Origin: Rhizobium sp. ASV8
Lineage (GTDB): Bacteria > Pseudomonadota > Alphaproteobacteria > Rhizobiales > Rhizobiaceae
Length of the DNA stretch: 64,000 nt
Direction: 5' to 3'
Assembly: GCF_016429255.1 (NCBI RefSeq)
Contig: NZ_JAELUG010000007.1
Span: forward strand, 1-64,000
Shown here: positions 16,359 to 23,963 of the stretch, one piece after another
Position numbering within the stretch: the first letter of the stretch is position 1
Layout of the letters: each line of letters opens with the position of its first letter
Made by a program: the position numbers and the translations under genes
The notes under the pieces: model-generated
The model's database searches: none
What the model was told of the DNA's origin: nothing
What the model saw: only the letters and a program-made list of their open reading frames with translations

Positions 16359-16739
16359 ATGTCGACCGATCTTGATGAACTGGCGAACCGGTATGTCGCC
16401 GTCTGGAATGAGCCGGATCAACTGGAGCGCCGCAACGGCATCGAAACCTTATGGCTACAGGATGGCCTGCATTTCACCCCCACCCGCGAAGTCAAAGGCT
16501 ATGAGGCGCTGGAAGCCCGGGTTGAGGAGTCGCATAACAAGTTCGTTCGAGACCAGGGATTTGTCTTCCGAGTGTCGGGCGAGCCTCTTGGACATCACGG
16601 CGTCGTCAAGTTCTATTGGGTGATGGTCGATCCGACCTCGAATGCTATCAAGGCTATTGGCTCGGACGTCCTGTTCTTGGATGAGAGCGGCCGTATCGCC
16701 TCCGACCATCAATTCACCGAGCCGCTCACGCGAGCCTGA
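16359..16739 (+). CDS. SnoaL/NTF2-like fold protein
   Basis: 126 residues. The start at 16359 follows an AGGGAAAGCGAT leader and gives a protein beginning MSTDLDELANRYVAVWNEPD, the first helix of the NTF2-like cone fold. The rest (LWLQDGLHFTPTREVKGYEA, VVKFYWVMVDP, DVLFLDESGRIASDHQF) fits the SnoaL-like group used for isomerases, dehydratases or binding proteins. It is followed 13 bases later by a small ABM-domain monooxygenase, so the two probably act on the same small, perhaps quinone-like, molecule under control of the divergent MmyB-type regulator. Confidence 0.8.
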   Translation: MSTDLDELANRYVAVWNEPDQLERRNGIETLWLQDGLHFTPTREVKGYEALEARVEESHNKFVRDQGFVFRVSGEPLGHHGVVKFYWVMVDPTSNAIKAIGSDVLFLDESGRIASDHQFTEPLTRA

Positions 16740-16752
16740 CAAGGAGCTGCCC

Positions 16753-17070
16753 ATGTCCGTCACCTATGTCATCAGGTTCGATGTCGTCCCTCAGCAACGG
16801 TTCCGCTTCCTTTCGCTGCTTGAAGGCGTGCTCGACGCCATGCGATCCGAGCCCATGTTCCATGAAGCCGTCCTGCATGCCGATCCGGCGTCCGATTGCC
16901 GTTTCATGCTCTACGAGACATGGGAAGATCACGAGGACGTGCTGAACGTGCAAATAAAGCGGCCCTACAGGCAGGCCTGGCATGAAGCACTACCCGAATT
17001 GCTCGAGAGAGACCGCGATATTACGATCTGGAAGCCTCTTCGCTCGGATCGCGCGTGGCGGCGATCATGA
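16753..17070 (+). CDS. Putative quinol monooxygenase (ABM domain)
   Basis: 105 residues from an ATG eight bases behind AAGGAG. It is a ferredoxin-like antibiotic-biosynthesis-monooxygenase domain (VTYVIRFDVVPQQRFRFLSL, EPMFHEAVLHADPASDCRFM, LYETWEDHEDV) similar in size to YgiN/ActVA-Orf6 proteins, which oxidise quinols or polyketide aromatics without cofactors. It forms a two-gene unit with the SnoaL-like gene. The substrate is unknown; a protective role against reactive quinones is an inference. Confidence 0.82.
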   Translation: MSVTYVIRFDVVPQQRFRFLSLLEGVLDAMRSEPMFHEAVLHADPASDCRFMLYETWEDHEDVLNVQIKRPYRQAWHEALPELLERDRDITIWKPLRSDRAWRRS

Positions 17071-17444
17071 CCTTCTGATGCTGATATTGCTGCTCGCATA
17101 GTCTTGCAAGGCGTGCAGTGCACCTGCGCTGCTCATGAAAATCCGATGGGCCGCGGGTTTGCTCCCTTCATGAGCAATAGGCTCTTGAAGGCGACGGATG
17201 CTTTCACACCTGCTGTGAAATGGCAAATGGGGCGAACGTCTTATGGAGTTGGAGAACTGCCCCAACGGCAATCTTCGTGCTGTGTCAGCGGGGTGATCAA
17301 TCACCGTCGAACCGCGACTAAAGTCATACGGACAGTTTGTCGAATAGCGAGCCTGGCGACCCTTGCCTGACGCGGTTTGTCGCATTGAGAGCAACGGCAA
17401 ATGTCGATATGGGATCAATATTACCTCTTTGGCTGGGGAATTGA
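17071..17444. other. Intergenic region, nothing recognised
   Basis: 374 bases between the ABM gene and the CEAC-protein gene. There are no coherent coding fragments and no strong hairpin; it presumably holds the promoter of the copper-delivery operon. Confidence 0.4.
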
Positions 17445-17852
17445 TTGCAACAGCTGACAAAGCAGATCGAACAGTGGGTAGTGCGTACTCTATGTGCGCT
17501 CTCCTTGCTTTTGGTTGGGTTCGCGCATCAGGTTCCTGCCTTGCCAGCCAAACAGCTTTCGCCCGTAGAACTTGCGCAATATATTCTTCCCGACGGCACG
17601 CTCCCGACGCTCTGCGTCACCGTCATCGACGGTGCGGGAAAGGAGCACGGCAAGGTCGGCCATCTCACTGGCTGCGAAGCGTGCCGCATCAGCGCGTCTG
17701 TCCTGCTTCCGACGCCTGCCGACGTCGTCGGCGCACCAATCGGCTTTGCGTTCACGGTGGAACTACCCCGCCGTGCCGAAGCCATACATCGCCAACTTTA
17801 CCCACCGAACACCGGCCCCAGGGCACCGCCTGCAGATCCGATCCTTAGCTGA
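17445..17852 (+). CDS. Exported small protein with CEAC motif (copper-operon companion)
   Basis: 135 residues from a TTG start. The N-terminal hydrophobic segment (TLCALSLLLVGFAHQVPA) looks like a signal peptide or anchor. The mature part has LSPVELAQYILPDGTLPTLC and TGCEACRISASVLLP, a pattern I associate with DUF2946-like proteins next to PCu(A)C/SCO genes. The two-cysteine CEAC could bind copper. It lies about 200 bases upstream of the copper chaperone gene on the same strand. The start is uncertain since no good ribosome binding site precedes the TTG. Confidence 0.6.
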   Translation: MQQLTKQIEQWVVRTLCALSLLLVGFAHQVPALPAKQLSPVELAQYILPDGTLPTLCVTVIDGAGKEHGKVGHLTGCEACRISASVLLPTPADVVGAPIGFAFTVELPRRAEAIHRQLYPPNTGPRAPPADPILS

Positions 17853-18058
17853 GCCAGCGTTGCGGCGGATGTCGTAACGCGCCTTTACATTGTCGGCCTG
17901 GCTGCCTGCACGCAGTCGGCCGTGGATTCGGATCAATTGTCATGTCGACCATTATGACTACCTACTCGGCAGCGCGAGCGCTGTCCCGTGCCTCGCTCAA
18001 TCCCGCCATCTTGCGCGGGGCTTCCTTCATCGCGGCGAAGGACAAGATCAAACGTACC

Positions 18059-18628
18059 ATGGTTTCTTTTCTCTTTGCCCTACTGTTTGCAGCAACTGCG
18101 GGAGCTGAGAACAAAGCCCCCGGCAGTATTCGGATCGATCATGCAGCCTCCCATGCCATGGTTCCTGGTGCCAAGGTCGGCGACGGCTATCTGACGATCA
18201 CCAATACGGGCACCGAGCCCGACCGGCTGGTTGGTGCAAGCTCTGAGCGTGCGAAGACCGTGCAACTGCACCAGATGAGCATGGATAACGGCGTCATGAC
18301 CATGCGCGAGCTGAAGGGTGGCCTTGTCATTCCCGCCGGTCAGACCGTAACGCTGGAGCCGAACTACCACCTGATGTTCCAGGACATCGCGAAACCCTTC
18401 AAGCAGGGTGAGACGATCAAAGCGGTAGTGAGTTTCGAAAAGGCGGGAGAGGTCGACGTCAATTTTGCCGTCGGCAAGATTGCCGGGCCGCTGGATGATG
18501 TCGGTGGTGTGGCGGGCAAGATGGACCATGGCACCATGAATCATGGGGCCATGAGCATGCCTGACATGGACATGACCAACGAGGCCGGTGGCACGGCGCA
18601 TGGCGACCATCAGGGGCACGCACAATGA
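18059..18628 (+). CDS. PCu(A)C-type periplasmic copper chaperone
   Basis: 189 residues from ATG 18059, giving a signal peptide (MVSFLFALLFAATAGA) and a cupredoxin-like PCu(A)C domain. The copper site H(M)-x10-M-x21-H-x-M is exact: His71, Met82, His104, Met106. A His/Met-rich tail (MDHGTMNHGAMSMPDMDM, HGDHQGHAQ) adds more copper ligands. Such proteins deliver Cu(I) to the CuA/CuB centres of cytochrome oxidase together with SCO proteins, and the next gene encodes one (ATGA overlap). The frame is open to an ATG at 17942, which would add 39 residues ahead of the signal; neither start has a convincing Shine-Dalgarno. Confidence 0.9.
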   Translation: MVSFLFALLFAATAGAENKAPGSIRIDHAASHAMVPGAKVGDGYLTITNTGTEPDRLVGASSERAKTVQLHQMSMDNGVMTMRELKGGLVIPAGQTVTLEPNYHLMFQDIAKPFKQGETIKAVVSFEKAGEVDVNFAVGKIAGPLDDVGGVAGKMDHGTMNHGAMSMPDMDMTNEAGGTAHGDHQGHAQ

Positions 18629-19227
18629 AGCCGAAAGCCCTTGCAATCGTGGCTGCGTCCGCTGCCACGGTGTTCGTTGGAGCCCTCCTAGCTCTGATGT
18701 TTTCCATCTATATCGAAACCCCGAGAGCCGTTCCATTCGATGCGGACTTCTCATTGATCGACGATCAGGGGCGACCGGTCGATCAGTCGATTTTCAAAGG
18801 ACATCCAGCACTTGTTTACTTCGGATACACGCATTGCCCGGAGGCGTGCCCGACCACGCTCTATGAGGTTGCCGACTGGATGAATACCCTTGGAGAGCAG
18901 GGCAAGCCCCTTAGGGCCTATTTTTTCTCGATTGATCCGGAGCGCGATACTCAAGAGGTCATGCATGAATACGTCAATGCCTTCAGCAACCGTATCACCG
19001 GCATCACCGGTAAGCCGGAAGAGATGAAGAAAGTCGCTGATGGCTGGATCATCCATGCAGAAAAGCTTCCAAGCGAAAACAACGACTATCACATGAGCCA
19101 TACGGTCTCCCTGTTGCTGATCGGTGCCGATGGGAGACTGAAGGGCCTGATCCCATACGGCATGGATCGTGGACAGGCGCTGGCCAAGATCCGTGATGTC
19201 CTGTTGACACATTCAAATGGAGCGTAG
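18625..19227 (+). CDS. SCO1/SenC-family copper chaperone / thiol-disulfide protein
   Basis: 200 residues with an N-terminal membrane anchor (ALAIVAASAATVFVGALLAL) and a thioredoxin-fold domain. The copper ligands of the family are intact: Cys71 and Cys75 (THCPEAC) and His159 (MSHTVSLL). SCO proteins act in the periplasm to metallate or reduce the CuA site of cytochrome c oxidase. It overlaps the PCu(A)C gene by four bases, so the two are a functional pair. No oxidase subunit gene is in view. Confidence 0.92.
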   Translation: MKPKALAIVAASAATVFVGALLALMFSIYIETPRAVPFDADFSLIDDQGRPVDQSIFKGHPALVYFGYTHCPEACPTTLYEVADWMNTLGEQGKPLRAYFFSIDPERDTQEVMHEYVNAFSNRITGITGKPEEMKKVADGWIIHAEKLPSENNDYHMSHTVSLLLIGADGRLKGLIPYGMDRGQALAKIRDVLLTHSNGA

Positions 19228-19228
19228 G

Positions 19229-19996
19229 ATGAACCGCAGAGACTTCAACTCGCTCGTTGCGATGACATCCCTTGGACTGGTCGCGCGATCGGCGAGTGCC
19301 GCCGGCGATGCGGAAAAGCGCCTCACCGTCATCGCACTCATTCATCCCGGAATGATCCTGCTCGATCTGGTTGGGCCATTGACATGTTTCAATATGATGA
19401 TGGCTGACGTTCACCTCGCGTGGAAGACAATGGATCCGGTAAGGACTGATACCGGTGTCACCGTTGCGCCATCAACGACCTTTGCCGAATGCCCGGCGGA
19501 GGCGGATGTGCTGTTTGTGCCGGGCGGTCTTGGCGGCACGACCGCGATGATGGACGATGACGATGTGGTCGACTTCCTGCGTTCTCGCGGCAGCCGTTCC
19601 CGTTACGTGACGAGCGTGTGCACGGGGTCACTCCTGCTTGGCGCGGCCGGACTGCTGAAAGGCAAGCGCGCTACCTCGCACTGGTACACGCGCGATCTCC
19701 TGTCGTTGTTCGGTGCAACACCGTCCAAGGAGCGCGTCGTGGCGGACGGCAACGTGATCACTGGCGGCGGCGTCACGGCGGGGATTGATTTTGGCCTGGC
19801 ACTTGTAGCCCGGCTTCGCGGCGAGGACACGGCCAAGTTCATCCAGTTGCTGCTGGAATACGACCCGCAACCACCCTTCAAGGCGGGTTCACCGGAAGAG
19901 GCGGGGCGCGTGCTTGCCGCTGCCGTATTGGCCCGCCGCGCACCGGCGCTAGAGGCCGCGAAGGCGACGGCCGAACGGGTAGCAGTCAAGATCTGA
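19229..19996 (+). CDS. DJ-1/PfpI-family protein with Tat-like signal (isonitrile hydratase-like)
   Basis: 255 residues. The start at 19229 directly follows GGAGCGTAGG and gives a signal with paired arginines (MNRRDFNSLVAMTSLGLVAR). The class-I glutamine-amidotransferase-like domain has the nucleophile-elbow Cys in VTSVCTGSLLLGAAGLLKGK and the following ATSHW typical of isonitrile hydratase and AraC-fused DJ-1 domains. It starts one base after the SCO gene stop and may be co-transcribed. Export of this fold is unusual. The substrate is unknown. Confidence 0.82.
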   Translation: MNRRDFNSLVAMTSLGLVARSASAAGDAEKRLTVIALIHPGMILLDLVGPLTCFNMMMADVHLAWKTMDPVRTDTGVTVAPSTTFAECPAEADVLFVPGGLGGTTAMMDDDDVVDFLRSRGSRSRYVTSVCTGSLLLGAAGLLKGKRATSHWYTRDLLSLFGATPSKERVVADGNVITGGGVTAGIDFGLALVARLRGEDTAKFIQLLLEYDPQPPFKAGSPEEAGRVLAAAVLARRAPALEAAKATAERVAVKI

Positions 19997-20011
19997 CAGC
20001 GTCTAGAGAAG

Positions 20012-20078
20012 TGAAGCCAATCTGCGCATGCCTATGACAGGCGCTGCCGATCAGTCGGGCGATGGCAGGTTGGCTTCA
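20012..20078. repeat. Structured element: predicted three-way junction
   Basis: The outer stem TGAAGCCAA (20012-20020) with its complement (20070-20078) encloses two hairpins: GCCT/AGGC (20030-20033/20039-20042) and CTGCC/GGCAG (20044-20048/20064-20068), the second extended by ATC/GAT. It lies 15 bases behind the DJ-1-like gene and lacks a U-run. It could be an RNA element, a rhizobial intergenic palindromic repeat or a recombination site. Confidence 0.45.
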
Positions 20079-20164
20079 TCATGTGCGCTTTAGGTGCGGG
20101 ACGTGTCGAAATCGCTGGGTTTATCGCCTGCATCGTCGGTATGATTCCCCGGAGGGTAGGCACG

Positions 20165-20516
20165 ATGCACAATCTCGATTGGACGCAGTTCGACATACTC
20201 GAAGCCATCATGACACTTAAGAGCCACGAAGAAGGGACTTCAGCCCCCTTTCGAACCTCACCTATCGGGCTGGAATCACACATTGCCGGAAGAACGCTCG
20301 TTAGCGGGGGCAGCGCCGCCTGGACGGACATGTTCGTGCAGCTGCTTTCACGCCTGAAGGCACAGCAGCCCTTTCCTGTTCCGGCAATGGCCGAACCCCT
20401 ATTTGTCTGAGTGATGTCCGCGCTGGCATGCCGAGGGAGAAGAGCCTTTCAAGGTGATGCACCTATATCTCTGCGGACCCAACTTGCGTCAGGGCAAGCC
20501 TCGGAAAGCAGAATGA
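20165..20516 (+). pseudogene. Decayed AraC-family regulator (N-terminal part)
   Basis: The plus-strand frame from ATG 20165 reads MHNLDWTQFDILEAIMTLKS, GLESHIAGRTLVSGGSAAW and PFPVPAMAEPLFV before a stop at 20410. This is the conserved start of AraC regulators with a cupin-like N-domain. After a shift of frame, PFKVMHLYL (from about 20446) matches the later FEVMHLYL motif of the same family, then a stop at 20516. The middle and the DNA-binding domain are missing. It sits beside a DJ-1-like gene and a DUF1772 gene, which the intact regulator may once have controlled. Confidence 0.55.
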
Positions 20517-20695
20517 AAGCAGATCCCGAAACCGTTCGAAGTCATCCAGAGGGTTCGACGCCCTTCCGGCGAAGGTGCATGCCGCTAGCCGCAAGCGGGT
20601 CCCGCATGTTTGAGATCGCGGCTTGACAAGTTCGCAGGGTGACGCAGATGAGGCCAAGGAGGCAGGTGCCGGCTCTCGATTGGGAAAACACAAGA

Positions 20696-21160
20696 ATGCG
20701 ACACGCCTACGAAATATGCGACTTTCTGGCGCTGTCGAGCGCCCTCATGCTCGCCGGATTGATGACGATGCTTGCAACTGTCATGGGCAAAATCTGGCGC
20801 GAGCAAGATGATGCCGCCGCCGCCGCCAGTTTCAAGCACTTCCTTAAATATGCTGCGACCAATCGAATCCTATCGACAATGTCAATCACTCCGGTCATCG
20901 CTGCACTCGTCATGGCGTTCGTGACGAAACCGGCGGGCGCGCGGGTCGAATACGCCTACATTGCTGGCTGCATATTCCTCGTTGGTTTCTTTTTATGGAC
21001 GGCGTTCTTCAATCTGCCGATTTACAAGGCGGTAGATGCTTGGACCCTGGCGGAGGTCCCGTCCGATACGCGCCTGCAGATTGGCCGGTTCCATTGCTCG
21101 AACGCGGTGCGCTTGGTCGCATCGCTTGTAACCGCTCTGCTGTTCTTCCTCGCAATTTAA
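20696..21160 (+). CDS. DUF1772 (anthrone oxygenase-like) membrane protein
   Basis: 154 residues from ATG 20696, with four predicted helices (FLALSSALMLAGLMTMLATV, TMSITPVIAALVMAFV, GCIFLVGFFLWTAFF, LVASLVTALLFFLAI) and the family NLPIYKAVDAW motif between helices 3 and 4. DUF1772 proteins are small membrane proteins of unclear role, named after fungal anthrone oxygenases, and often sit next to AraC or LysR regulators. Upstream in-frame starts at 20639 and 20648 are possible. The neighbouring AraC remnant fits the usual context. Confidence 0.7.
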   Translation: MRHAYEICDFLALSSALMLAGLMTMLATVMGKIWREQDDAAAAASFKHFLKYAATNRILSTMSITPVIAALVMAFVTKPAGARVEYAYIAGCIFLVGFFLWTAFFNLPIYKAVDAWTLAEVPSDTRLQIGRFHCSNAVRLVASLVTALLFFLAI

Positions 21161-21403
21161 CGGGCTTTTCTATTCACCGTGTTGAGGTTAAGCGCCTTGG
21201 GATTTCAGCCCCTCGATTATTTTACACCTCCGTCCGAAGTGCGCGCGGCGCCTTGCACACTTTGTCATATCAATACACCATCGCTTCGCGCCGGAGGGGG
21301 CTCACCATGAAGGCATTGGACATTTGCGCTTGTCTTCCTTGCCGCCTCTCGTTGACTTCCCTTGCAATAGGAACATAAAGGGAACAATAAGGAGCCACCA
21401 GCC

Positions 21404-21673
21404 ATGATTCGATTTGCACCGCAGCCAGTTCCCACAAGCGTCGCTCAGAGCAATAAAGCTACGGCCCATATTGCCGCCCCATTGAAGGGGACATTAGACG
21501 TTCCAATCGGCATGTCCGCAAAGCCGACAGATCCGACCGAGAGTTCTGTAGAAAACGGGATGTTGCTTGCTGGGCTTCCAGAGGTCGCCGCTAAAGCCAC
21601 GAAGGCCCGCTCGCCCAGGAAGCCGAAGGCTAAGCTTGGGGTGAGTGCCGTACAGCTCGACCTTGATGCTTAG
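21404..21673 (+). CDS. Small hypothetical protein
   Basis: 89 residues from an ATG nine bases behind AAGGAG, so translation is well supported. It is Ala/Pro/Thr-rich with a basic segment near the end (ATKARSPRKPKAKLG) and no signal peptide or membrane helix, and is probably intrinsically disordered. I do not recognise a family. It precedes the acyltransferase-like gene of the following cluster by 145 bases on the same strand. Confidence 0.6.
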   Translation: MIRFAPQPVPTSVAQSNKATAHIAAPLKGTLDVPIGMSAKPTDPTESSVENGMLLAGLPEVAAKATKARSPRKPKAKLGVSAVQLDLDA

Positions 21674-21818
21674 ATCACTTTGACAAAGTAGATTCCCAAA
21701 TCGCTGGCGCCATGGCTCAAGGCTAGTTTTCCTCCGTCAGGCAATGTTCTATATGGGGGAGGTACGATCTACGCAAAGAGGTCGATGAGGCGCGCCGGAA
21801 ACACAAGGCAGCACTATA

Positions 21819-22964
21819 ATGTCTTGCCCGTCTGTGTTCATGGAGTTTGGTGAGGCGGCGATTTTAACGGGCGCGACAATTATCCAGACTGAAGAGATGG
21901 AGCGAGCATTCGCAGCTCATCCCGTGGCGGCTTTGATTGGCAACCTTGATACGATCGTGACAACACTCCAGGTCGGCCCTGCGCTTTTGCCGGTGACGAT
22001 CAACGATCGGCGCCTATCGCCAACTTGCTATCTTTGCTGCCCGAGTGTGGCCTATATTGATTATGCCCGCGAGGAGCTGCGCAATCTGGCTGAAAGTCCG
22101 GCCACAAAGCAGATAATGGACGGTTTGCTGCGGCTCGCGGCGCCCCTGATGCGAGCGACAGGGTTCGACCATCAGGTCCAGCCCAATAATTGGCTAATGG
22201 CGACCAATATTGGCTGCGCAGCCGGCATTGTCGAGATACGCGAGGTGACGCGGCGTCTGCTTGCAGTTCACCCCGACAAAGCGATCATCTGGCGATCGCT
22301 GAATGACGTCAGCGATCGCCAGACGCTGGCCATTTTCCGCAGTTGTGGCTACGGCCTCTATCCTGCCCGGCAAGTCTACCTGTTCGACTGCCGGCAAGAA
22401 CCGGTGAAGGTCCATCGGGACGAAAAGCGTGATCTGTCGCTCTTGGCGCAGTCCGATTTCAGCCTCGTTGGACCCCGCGAGATCAGAGCCACGGATTTCC
22501 AGCGCATCGAGACCCTCTACGCCAAACTTTATCTTCTGAAGTACACGCACTTGAATCCGCAGTACTCGGCCCTGTGGCTGCAACATATGCACGAGGCTGG
22601 CATTCTGCACTTTTACGGCCTTCGCAATCGCGAGGGACAACTGGATGGCATTGTCGGATTTTTTGACCGGGATGACGTCATGTCGGCGCCGGTGGTCGGC
22701 TATGACACGACGATCAATCCACAGGCGGGACTTTATCGTCGTCTGATGGCGATCGGGCTTAAGCGCGCAAGGGACCGTCGGCTTCTGTTCAACATGAGCG
22801 CTGGGGCCGCAGGCTTCAAGAGAAACCGTGGCGGTGTCGCCGCGATCGAATATAGTGCAGTGTACAACCGGCATCTGCCATGGATGAACCGCGCAGCTGC
22901 CGCCGTCGTGCGGACGATATTACAGAAAATAGGCATTCCCATCATGAGGAACTACAGGCTTTGA
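21819..22964 (+). CDS. GNAT/BioF2-like acyltransferase-like protein of the KAS III cluster
   Basis: 381 residues, cytoplasmic. The C-terminal half has the shape of a GNAT acyltransferase (ILHFYGLRNREGQLDGIVGF, PQAGLYRRLMAIGLKRARDR, FKRNRGGVAAIEYSAVYNRH), similar to BioF2/FemAB-type acyltransferases that move an acyl or aminoacyl group. The N-terminal half (LPVTINDRRLSPTCYLCCPS, VQPNNWLMATNIG) is unfamiliar. The stop overlaps the TTG start of the Rieske oxygenase gene, so the two are coupled, and both converge on the five-gene operon of biosynthetic enzymes. Acyl transfer is inferred from fold-like similarity only. Confidence 0.6.
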   Translation: MSCPSVFMEFGEAAILTGATIIQTEEMERAFAAHPVAALIGNLDTIVTTLQVGPALLPVTINDRRLSPTCYLCCPSVAYIDYAREELRNLAESPATKQIMDGLLRLAAPLMRATGFDHQVQPNNWLMATNIGCAAGIVEIREVTRRLLAVHPDKAIIWRSLNDVSDRQTLAIFRSCGYGLYPARQVYLFDCRQEPVKVHRDEKRDLSLLAQSDFSLVGPREIRATDFQRIETLYAKLYLLKYTHLNPQYSALWLQHMHEAGILHFYGLRNREGQLDGIVGFFDRDDVMSAPVVGYDTTINPQAGLYRRLMAIGLKRARDRRLLFNMSAGAAGFKRNRGGVAAIEYSAVYNRHLPWMNRAAAAVVRTILQKIGIPIMRNYRL

Positions 22965-23953
22965 GCGATCGCAAAATTGAGGGATGGATCGCAATTGCCA
23001 GGTCGAATGCCGTTCGGGCGAGGCCTTTGCGGGTCTTGGTCGCAGGAAGGGCGCTCGTATTGTTTCGTGCGGATGGCAGGCTTCATTGTCTTGCCGACAT
23101 CTGCCCGCATCGTTCCGCACCACTGTCTGGCGGTCGTATCGTAAATGGTGCAATCGAATGCCCCTATCACGGCTGGCAATTCGATGGAGCGGGTCTGTGC
23201 AAGGCAATGCCAGGCCTGACCGGACCAATACCTCGAACGCTCGTGCCGTCTTACGCCGTTTGCGAGAAGGACGGACTGGTCTTCTTTTCGGCGCAAGCCG
23301 TCAACTCGGATCCCTACACCACTGCGCTTGCCGCCGGCGATACGGTTTCAATGACGGTCGAAAGTCGGGTGACGTCGTCGCTGGCCGAGGTCGCGGAAAA
23401 CATTCTCGACGCAACACACACCCATTTCACGCATAAGGGAATTCTGCGGGGCCTGAGTGCCAAACGCTATAAGGTAACGGTGACCGTGACCGGCGGTGAT
23501 GGCTGGGTGGAGGCACGCTATGTGGGCGAATCAAAACAGGAGGGACTTGTTAGCCGGCTTCTCGAGGATGAGCGCTCGATCAGCATCGGGCGGTTTCGCT
23601 ATCCCGGCATCGCGGAACTGGAATTCTGGGGCGCAAAGTCGATCAATCTGGCGACTACCTTCCACTTGCGTCAGGAGACTGAAGATACGGTGCATGGCTT
23701 CGGCATCCTTTCGGGTCCGCGCCAACGAAATCTCGGCTATTTGAAAGCGCTGTTGTTCAAACCATTCTTCCGTATTGCCCTGCGCCAGGACCAACATATT
23801 CTGAATGCGGCTGAGAAAAACCGCAGGCTTTTTGGTGGCCGCCGGCAGATGCTTGGGCCGCTCGATATCATGCGTCCGCATATCGATGCCATTCTCGCCG
23901 GTCAGAAACCCGAAGTGGCCGAAAAGCCGGTCGTGCTGGTCATGGAACTCTAA
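22961..23953 (+). CDS. Rieske [2Fe-2S] ring-hydroxylating-type oxygenase
   Basis: 330 residues from a TTG that overlaps the previous stop (TTGA). The N-terminal Rieske domain has Cys48, His50, Cys67 and His70 (CPHRSAPL, CPYHGW). The C-terminal catalytic domain carries the mononuclear iron motif in AENILDATHTHFTHKGIL, in the VanA/PobA-like branch. Such oxygenases hydroxylate or demethylate aromatic or other cyclic substrates and need a separate reductase, which is not in this window. In this cluster it probably tailors the product of the opposing operon. It ends ten bases from the converging ATP-grasp gene. Confidence 0.88.
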   Translation: MSDRKIEGWIAIARSNAVRARPLRVLVAGRALVLFRADGRLHCLADICPHRSAPLSGGRIVNGAIECPYHGWQFDGAGLCKAMPGLTGPIPRTLVPSYAVCEKDGLVFFSAQAVNSDPYTTALAAGDTVSMTVESRVTSSLAEVAENILDATHTHFTHKGILRGLSAKRYKVTVTVTGGDGWVEARYVGESKQEGLVSRLLEDERSISIGRFRYPGIAELEFWGAKSINLATTFHLRQETEDTVHGFGILSGPRQRNLGYLKALLFKPFFRIALRQDQHILNAAEKNRRLFGGRRQMLGPLDIMRPHIDAILAGQKPEVAEKPVVLVMEL

Positions 23954-23963
23954 CGCGTCCAGT

